From: Actinokineospora enzanensis DSM 44649
GTDB taxonomy: Bacteria; Actinomycetota; Actinomycetes; Mycobacteriales; Pseudonocardiaceae
DNA: 64,000 nucleotides
Assembly (NCBI RefSeq): GCF_000374445.1
Contig: NZ_KB894419.1
Span: forward strand, 88,051-152,050
Direction: 5' to 3'
In this document: positions 60,173 to 64,000 of the stretch, one piece after another
How positions within the stretch are numbered: position 1 is the stretch's first letter
Layout: every line of letters starts with the position of its first letter
Made by a program: the position numbers and the translations under genes
The notes under the pieces: generated by a model
Database searches by the model: none
Told to the model about the DNA's origin: nothing
Seen by the model: the letters and a program-made list of their open reading frames with translations, nothing else

Positions 60173-60499
60173 TCACAGCTGGTCGAACAGGCCAGGCTCC
60201 GGTTCCGGCAGCACGTCCGCCCAGCGGTAGGTGCGCAGGTCCACCTTCTCCCCATCCGCCAGGACACCCTCCGCGCGCAGGCGTTCCAGCTGCTCCCGGG
60301 CCAGGTGCGGGGCCGGGGTCCCGTTCGCCCGCAGCACCCGGTGCCACGGCAGGTCGTGGCCGTCCTCGGACAGGATCTTCCCGATCAACCGTGGCGACGG
60401 CGCGCGGGTCAGGTCCGCGATGTCGCCATAGGTCGCCACGTGGCCGGGCGGGATCGACCTGATCGCCGCGCGCACCCGCTCGTGCAGTTCCTCGTCCAC
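60173..60499 (-). CDS. Alkyltransferase-like (ATL) DNA repair protein
   Basis: A 108-residue protein with only the DNA-binding domain of O6-alkylguanine transferases: VRAAIRSIPPGHVATYGDIA, RLIGKILSEDGHDLPWHRVL. At the active site the PCHR of true transferases reads PWHR, with tryptophan instead of the acceptor cysteine. ATL proteins bind alkylated guanine and hand it to nucleotide excision repair. Mycobacterial Rv3204 has the same position beside adnA. GTG 60499 has GGAG upstream. Confidence 0.88.
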   Translation of the reverse strand: MDEELHERVRAAIRSIPPGHVATYGDIADLTRAPSPRLIGKILSEDGHDLPWHRVLRANGTPAPHLAREQLERLRAEGVLADGEKVDLRTYRWADVLPEPEPGLFDQL

Positions 60500-60691
60500 C
60501 GAGACTCCCTCCGTACCAGGCGCCCAGCTTCCCACCGGGCACCGACAACCTGTCACCCCGTGCGGTGCGCGCAGTCGCGGAGCGTCGTGGTCACCGCAAA
60601 CCCGCACGTGGCGGGCTTCCGCCGGTAGTGGTATGAGCGCGACCGGCGTGCCGCGTCCGAGTGCCCGGCGGGGCCGTGGTCCAATCGGCGG

Positions 60692-63600
60692 ATGGTCGCC
60701 GGGAAGTCCCCGATCGCGCCGCGGCTCGTGCGCAAGCCCGCGGGGGCGGCGCGCACCCTCCGGTGGACCGACGAGGCCCGGCACGTGCTCACCGGCGCGG
60801 ACGGCTTCGTACGCGTCCTGGGCGGTCCCGGCACCGGCAAGACCACCCTGCTCGCCGAGCTGGCCGCCGACCGGATCCTGCGCGGCGGCGTCGACCCGCA
60901 GCAGCTGCTGGTCCTCACCGCGAACCGGCGTGCCGCCGCCGACCTGCGCGGACGCATCACGGCACGGCTCACCGAGGAGGGCGCGCCGCGCACCATCCGT
61001 GAGCCGCTGGTGCGCACCGTGCACTCTTACGCGTTCGCCGTCCTGCGCATCCAGGCCATGCTCCGCGACGGCCCCGGCCCCCGGCTGTTGTCCGGGCCTG
61101 AACAGGACGCGGTGATCCGTGAACTGCTGGTGGGCGACGTCGAGCTGGGTGCCCGGCATTGGCCCGAACGGCTGCGCCCGGCGCTGGGCGTGCCCGGCTT
61201 CGCCGAGGAGCTGCGGGACCTGATCCTGCGCGCCGCCGAGCGCGGCCTTGGCCCCGAGGACCTGATCGACCTGGGCAAGGCGGAGGGTCGGGACGAGTGG
61301 GTCGCGGCCGGTCGGTTCGGCCGACAATACGAAGAGGTCACGCTGCTGCTCGGCTCCGCGGACAGCGGTCTCGCGCACACCACGGCGCCCGCTTTGGACG
61401 CCGCGGAGCTGGTCGCCAGCGCCCTGCTGGCGTTCGACACCGACGATGAGTTGCTCGCCGCCGAGCGTGACCGCGTGCGCTACCTGCTCGTCGACGACGC
61501 GCAGCACCTGGACCCGTTGCAGTACGCGCTGCTGCGCAGCCTCGGCGCGGCGGCCAAGGAGTTCGTCGTCGCGGGCGACCCCGACCAGGGCATCTTCTCC
61601 TTCCGCGGCGCCGATCCCCGTTTACTCCGCGACGCCGAACCCGGCGGTGGCACGGTCCTGCTCGGCACCGGCCACCGGATGGCCCCGGCCGTGCGCAAGG
61701 CGATCTCGCACCTGGCCGCGCGGCTGCCCGGCGGCGGGGCCCGGCGCGTGGACAAGGGCAAGGACGACGGCGGCACGGTGACCGTGCGGCTGCACCCATC
61801 GGCCGCTGCCGAAGCGAGCTGGGTCGCGAACCAGTTGCGGCGCGCGCACCTGATTGATGGCGTGCCGTGGGTGGATATGGCGGTGCTGGTGCGGTCCGCG
61901 ACTCGGTCCGTACCGGTGCTGCATCGCGCGCTCGCCGCGGCAGGTGTACCTGTGGCTGCGCCGGGGGATGAGTTGCCGTTGGCGCAGCAACCGGCGGTTC
62001 GGCCGTTGCTGACGCTGTTGCGGTGCGCGGCCATACCGTCCCTGTTGGATCCGACAATCGCCGAGTCGCTGCTGTCCTCACAGCTGGGTGGCGCCGATCC
62101 ATTGGCGCTGCGGCGATTGCGGCGTGGTTTGCGCCGACTGGAACTCACCGGCGGCGGCGACAAATCCAGTGACGACTTGTTGGTCGAGGTTCTTGAGGAC
62201 AACGACCGGCTCGGCGCGCTCGCCGACAGTGAGGCCGGTCCGGTCCGCCGGGTCGCCGGGTTGATCGCGTCCGTGCGCAAGGGGATCGCGGACGGCATCG
62301 GGCTGGAGCAGATCCTCTGGGACGTGTGGCAGGCCAGCGGGTTGGAGACGCGGTGGGTCGCGGTCGCGGCGCGCGGGGGACCGGTTGGCGCGCAGGCGGA
62401 TCGGGATCTGGACGCGATCGTGGCCCTGTTCCACACGGCCGAACGCTATGCCGAGCGGTTGCCCGGTTCCGGTGTGGCCGGGTTTGTGGAACACATTGTG
62501 TCCCAACGGATCGCGGGTGACACGCTGGCGCCGAGCGCGCCGCAGGGCGAAGCCGTCGCGGTGTTGACGGCGCACGCGGCCGCCGGTCGTGAGTGGACGG
62601 TCGTGGCGGTGCCCGGGGTGCAGGAAGGTGCCTGGCCGGATCTGCGGCTGCGCGGGTCGCTGCTGGGTGTCGAGCGGCTGGTGGACGTGCTTTCCGGGGT
62701 GCGGGAACAGGTTTCGGCGACCGCGCCGCTACTCGCCGAGGAACGCAGGCTGCTGCTCGTGGCCGCGTCCCGGGCGAGGTCGAAGCTGCTGGTGAGCGCG
62801 GTGCGCGGCGAGGAGGAACAGCCGTCGCGGTTCCTGGCCGAGCTGGCGGGCGCGGAGACGGCGGACATGGACATGCCGGTTCCCATGGCGGAACAGGAAC
62901 GTGCCCTGGTGCTCGCGGATCTCGTGGGGGACCTGCGTCAGGTCGTGTGTGATGGAACGGCGGATCCGGAGCGGCGGGCGTTGGCGTCGCGACAGTTGGC
63001 GCGCTTGGCGGCGGCGGGGGTGCCGGGGGCGAATCCGGATGGGTGGTACGGACTGCCGGAGATGTCGACGGTGGCGCCGCTGCGGGCGGCGGATCAGCCG
63101 GTGCGGGTGTCGCCGTCCACTGTGGAGACATTGGCGAAGTGTCCGTTGCGGTGGATGGTGGAACGGCATGGTGGGCAGGATCCGGCGGAACTTGCTGCGG
63201 TGACCGGGACCCTGGTGCATGCTTTGGCGCAGGCTGCGGCTTCCGGGGCGTCGCGCGAGGAACTGATGATTGAGCTGGATCGTGCGTGGTCGGCGGTGGA
63301 TGCGGGGGCGCCGTGGTTCTCGCGTCGTGAGCAGCAGCGTGTGCGGGCTATGTTGGATACGTTTCTGGGGTGGGTCCAGGCGACGCGTGGGGAGTTGACG
63401 CAGGTCGCGGTGGAGCGTGAGGTGAAGGTCGAGTTGCCGGACTCGATCACTGTCAGCGGGCGTGTCGACCGGCTTGAGGTGGATGCCGAGGGGCGGCCGG
63501 TGATTGTGGATATCAAGACCGGGAAGTCTCCGGTTAGTGCTCATGATGCGCAGGAACATCCGCAGTTGGCTGTTTATCAGCTTGCTGTCGCGTATGGGGC

Positions 63601-63859
63601 GTTTGCTGATGTGGGGCGGGAGCCGGGGGGTGCGCGGCTGCTGTATGTGGCTAAGGGGAATAAGAAGACTGGTGCTACTGAACGGGTGCAGGATCCGGTT
63701 CGGGGGGAGGGGGTTGAGCATTGGCTTGAGATTGTTCGGGAGGCTGCGGGGGCTACTGTGGGGCCGGAGTATACGGCGTTTGAGAATCCGGACTGTCCTC
63801 GGTGTCCTGTTCGGACGGCTTGTCCTTTGCATGCTAGTGGGCGGCAGGTTACTGAATGA
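60692..63859 (+). CDS. adnA: AdnA, UvrD-like helicase-nuclease subunit
   Basis: A 1055-residue SF1A motor. Walker A GGPGTGKTT is near residue 45, LLVDDAQHLDPLQ near 266 is Walker B, VVAGDPDQGIFSFRGAD motif III, LTAHAAAGREW motif V, and VAASRARSKLLVSAVRG motif VI. The C-terminus is a RecB-like nuclease (SGRVDRLEV, PVIVDIKTGKSP, QLAVYQLAV) with Fe-S cysteines (CPLRW, CPRCPVRTACPLH). With AdnB it resects double-strand breaks. The length equals mycobacterial AdnA, as far as I recall. AdnB would be expected next but is not in the window; a long inverted repeat comes instead. Confidence 0.9.
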   Translation: MVAGKSPIAPRLVRKPAGAARTLRWTDEARHVLTGADGFVRVLGGPGTGKTTLLAELAADRILRGGVDPQQLLVLTANRRAAADLRGRITARLTEEGAPRTIREPLVRTVHSYAFAVLRIQAMLRDGPGPRLLSGPEQDAVIRELLVGDVELGARHWPERLRPALGVPGFAEELRDLILRAAERGLGPEDLIDLGKAEGRDEWVAAGRFGRQYEEVTLLLGSADSGLAHTTAPALDAAELVASALLAFDTDDELLAAERDRVRYLLVDDAQHLDPLQYALLRSLGAAAKEFVVAGDPDQGIFSFRGADPRLLRDAEPGGGTVLLGTGHRMAPAVRKAISHLAARLPGGGARRVDKGKDDGGTVTVRLHPSAAAEASWVANQLRRAHLIDGVPWVDMAVLVRSATRSVPVLHRALAAAGVPVAAPGDELPLAQQPAVRPLLTLLRCAAIPSLLDPTIAESLLSSQLGGADPLALRRLRRGLRRLELTGGGDKSSDDLLVEVLEDNDRLGALADSEAGPVRRVAGLIASVRKGIADGIGLEQILWDVWQASGLETRWVAVAARGGPVGAQADRDLDAIVALFHTAERYAERLPGSGVAGFVEHIVSQRIAGDTLAPSAPQGEAVAVLTAHAAAGREWTVVAVPGVQEGAWPDLRLRGSLLGVERLVDVLSGVREQVSATAPLLAEERRLLLVAASRARSKLLVSAVRGEEEQPSRFLAELAGAETADMDMPVPMAEQERALVLADLVGDLRQVVCDGTADPERRALASRQLARLAAAGVPGANPDGWYGLPEMSTVAPLRAADQPVRVSPSTVETLAKCPLRWMVERHGGQDPAELAAVTGTLVHALAQAAASGASREELMIELDRAWSAVDAGAPWFSRREQQRVRAMLDTFLGWVQATRGELTQVAVEREVKVELPDSITVSGRVDRLEVDAEGRPVIVDIKTGKSPVSAHDAQEHPQLAVYQLAVAYGAFADVGREPGGARLLYVAKGNKKTGATERVQDPVRGEGVEHWLEIVREAAGATVGPEYTAFENPDCPRCPVRTACPLHASGRQVTE

Positions 63860-63899
63860 TCGGGCTGCTGCTGTGTTTTTGGCTCGGCTTCGCCTCGCG

Positions 63900-63993
63900 G
63901 CGGGATCGCCTTTAGCCGGTCTCTTCCCACCCGATTTCGTGCGGCCCGGGGGGCCGAACGAAATCGGGTGGGAAGAGACCGGCGCGATCCCGC
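63900..63993. repeat. Very long inverted repeat after adnA
   Basis: A perfect 26-base arm at 63915-63940 (starts GCCGGTCTCTTCCCACCCGA) pairs with 63958-63983. Inside, CGGCCC/GGGCCG extends the stem after one mismatch, with a GGG loop. Outside, GCGGGATCGC (63900-63909) pairs with 63984-63993 after a five-base bulge (CTTTA). The full stem has about 42 pairs, much more than a usual terminator. It begins 41 bases after the adnA stop. Confidence 0.75.
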
Positions 63994-64000
63994 GTGGTGG

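Noticed and set aside
1..64000. tRNA genes, rRNA, CRISPR arrays, transposases and prophage genes
   Set aside because: None could be recognised on either strand by reading; dedicated searches such as tRNAscan-SE and Infernal were not possible here.

Overview
This window is chromosomal DNA of a high-GC actinomycete, most likely of the order Pseudonocardiales. The evidence is codon use with mostly G/C third positions, GTG and TTG starts, leaderless start sites, the trehalose importer LpqY-SugABC, EspG/PPE-like (type VII secretion) proteins, AdnA and MoeZ. I cannot fix the genus. From memory, two stretches follow the gene order of Mycobacterium tuberculosis: 88-24.9 kb plus corA resembles Rv1211-Rv1239c, and 43.8-63.9 kb resembles Rv3202c-Rv3212. 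Genes lying between or outside those blocks are the accessory part.

Region 1 (1-9.3 kb): DUF3117 protein, M17 leucyl aminopeptidase, GtrA-like membrane protein, divergent glgM/glgC (alpha-glucan and glycogen synthesis), an O-methyltransferase, then the envelope-stress set sigE - 16-codon micro-ORF - rseA - htrA - tatB. Region 2 (9.3-20.8 kb): mrp, MarR regulator, a DUF1003/MgtE-like/DUF5937 group, two CoA-ester lyases, an inserted ATPase-DUF4276 pair that looks like a phage-defence cassette, acyl-CoA dehydrogenase and a general-stress-like membrane protein. Region 3 (20.9-25.2 kb): lpqY-sugA-sugB-sugC trehalose import operon.

Region 4 (25.2-34.6 kb) separates sugC from corA, which are neighbours in mycobacteria. 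It holds a secreted I36-type inhibitor, the wreck of an S9 peptidase gene, two copies of a three-gene type VII secretion substrate module (PPE-like, EspC-like, EspG), a frameshifted membrane protein and a 33-residue membrane peptide. Region 5 (34.7-43.7 kb): corA with a short upstream ORF, MaoC hydratase, DUF2332, NUDIX, PH-domain membrane protein, PHP phosphoesterase, MarC, ArsC-like, RecB-like nuclease, FHA-like and PP2C proteins.

Region 6 (43.8-57.4 kb): TetR, hydrolase, DUF3152, moeZ, DUF3107, ferritin-like protein, rhlE, a beta-propeller-like protein, then an AurF-type diiron/hydrolase pair facing a TetR, DUF4873 and a TIGR02569 kinase-fold protein. Region 7 (57.4-64 kb): two divergent lipoproteins, the remains of a DddA-like deaminase toxin with its Imm1 immunity gene (both frameshifted), small proteins, an alkyltransferase-like repair protein, AdnA helicase-nuclease and a very long inverted repeat at the window end. 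No tRNA, rRNA, CRISPR array or intact insertion sequence was recognised.
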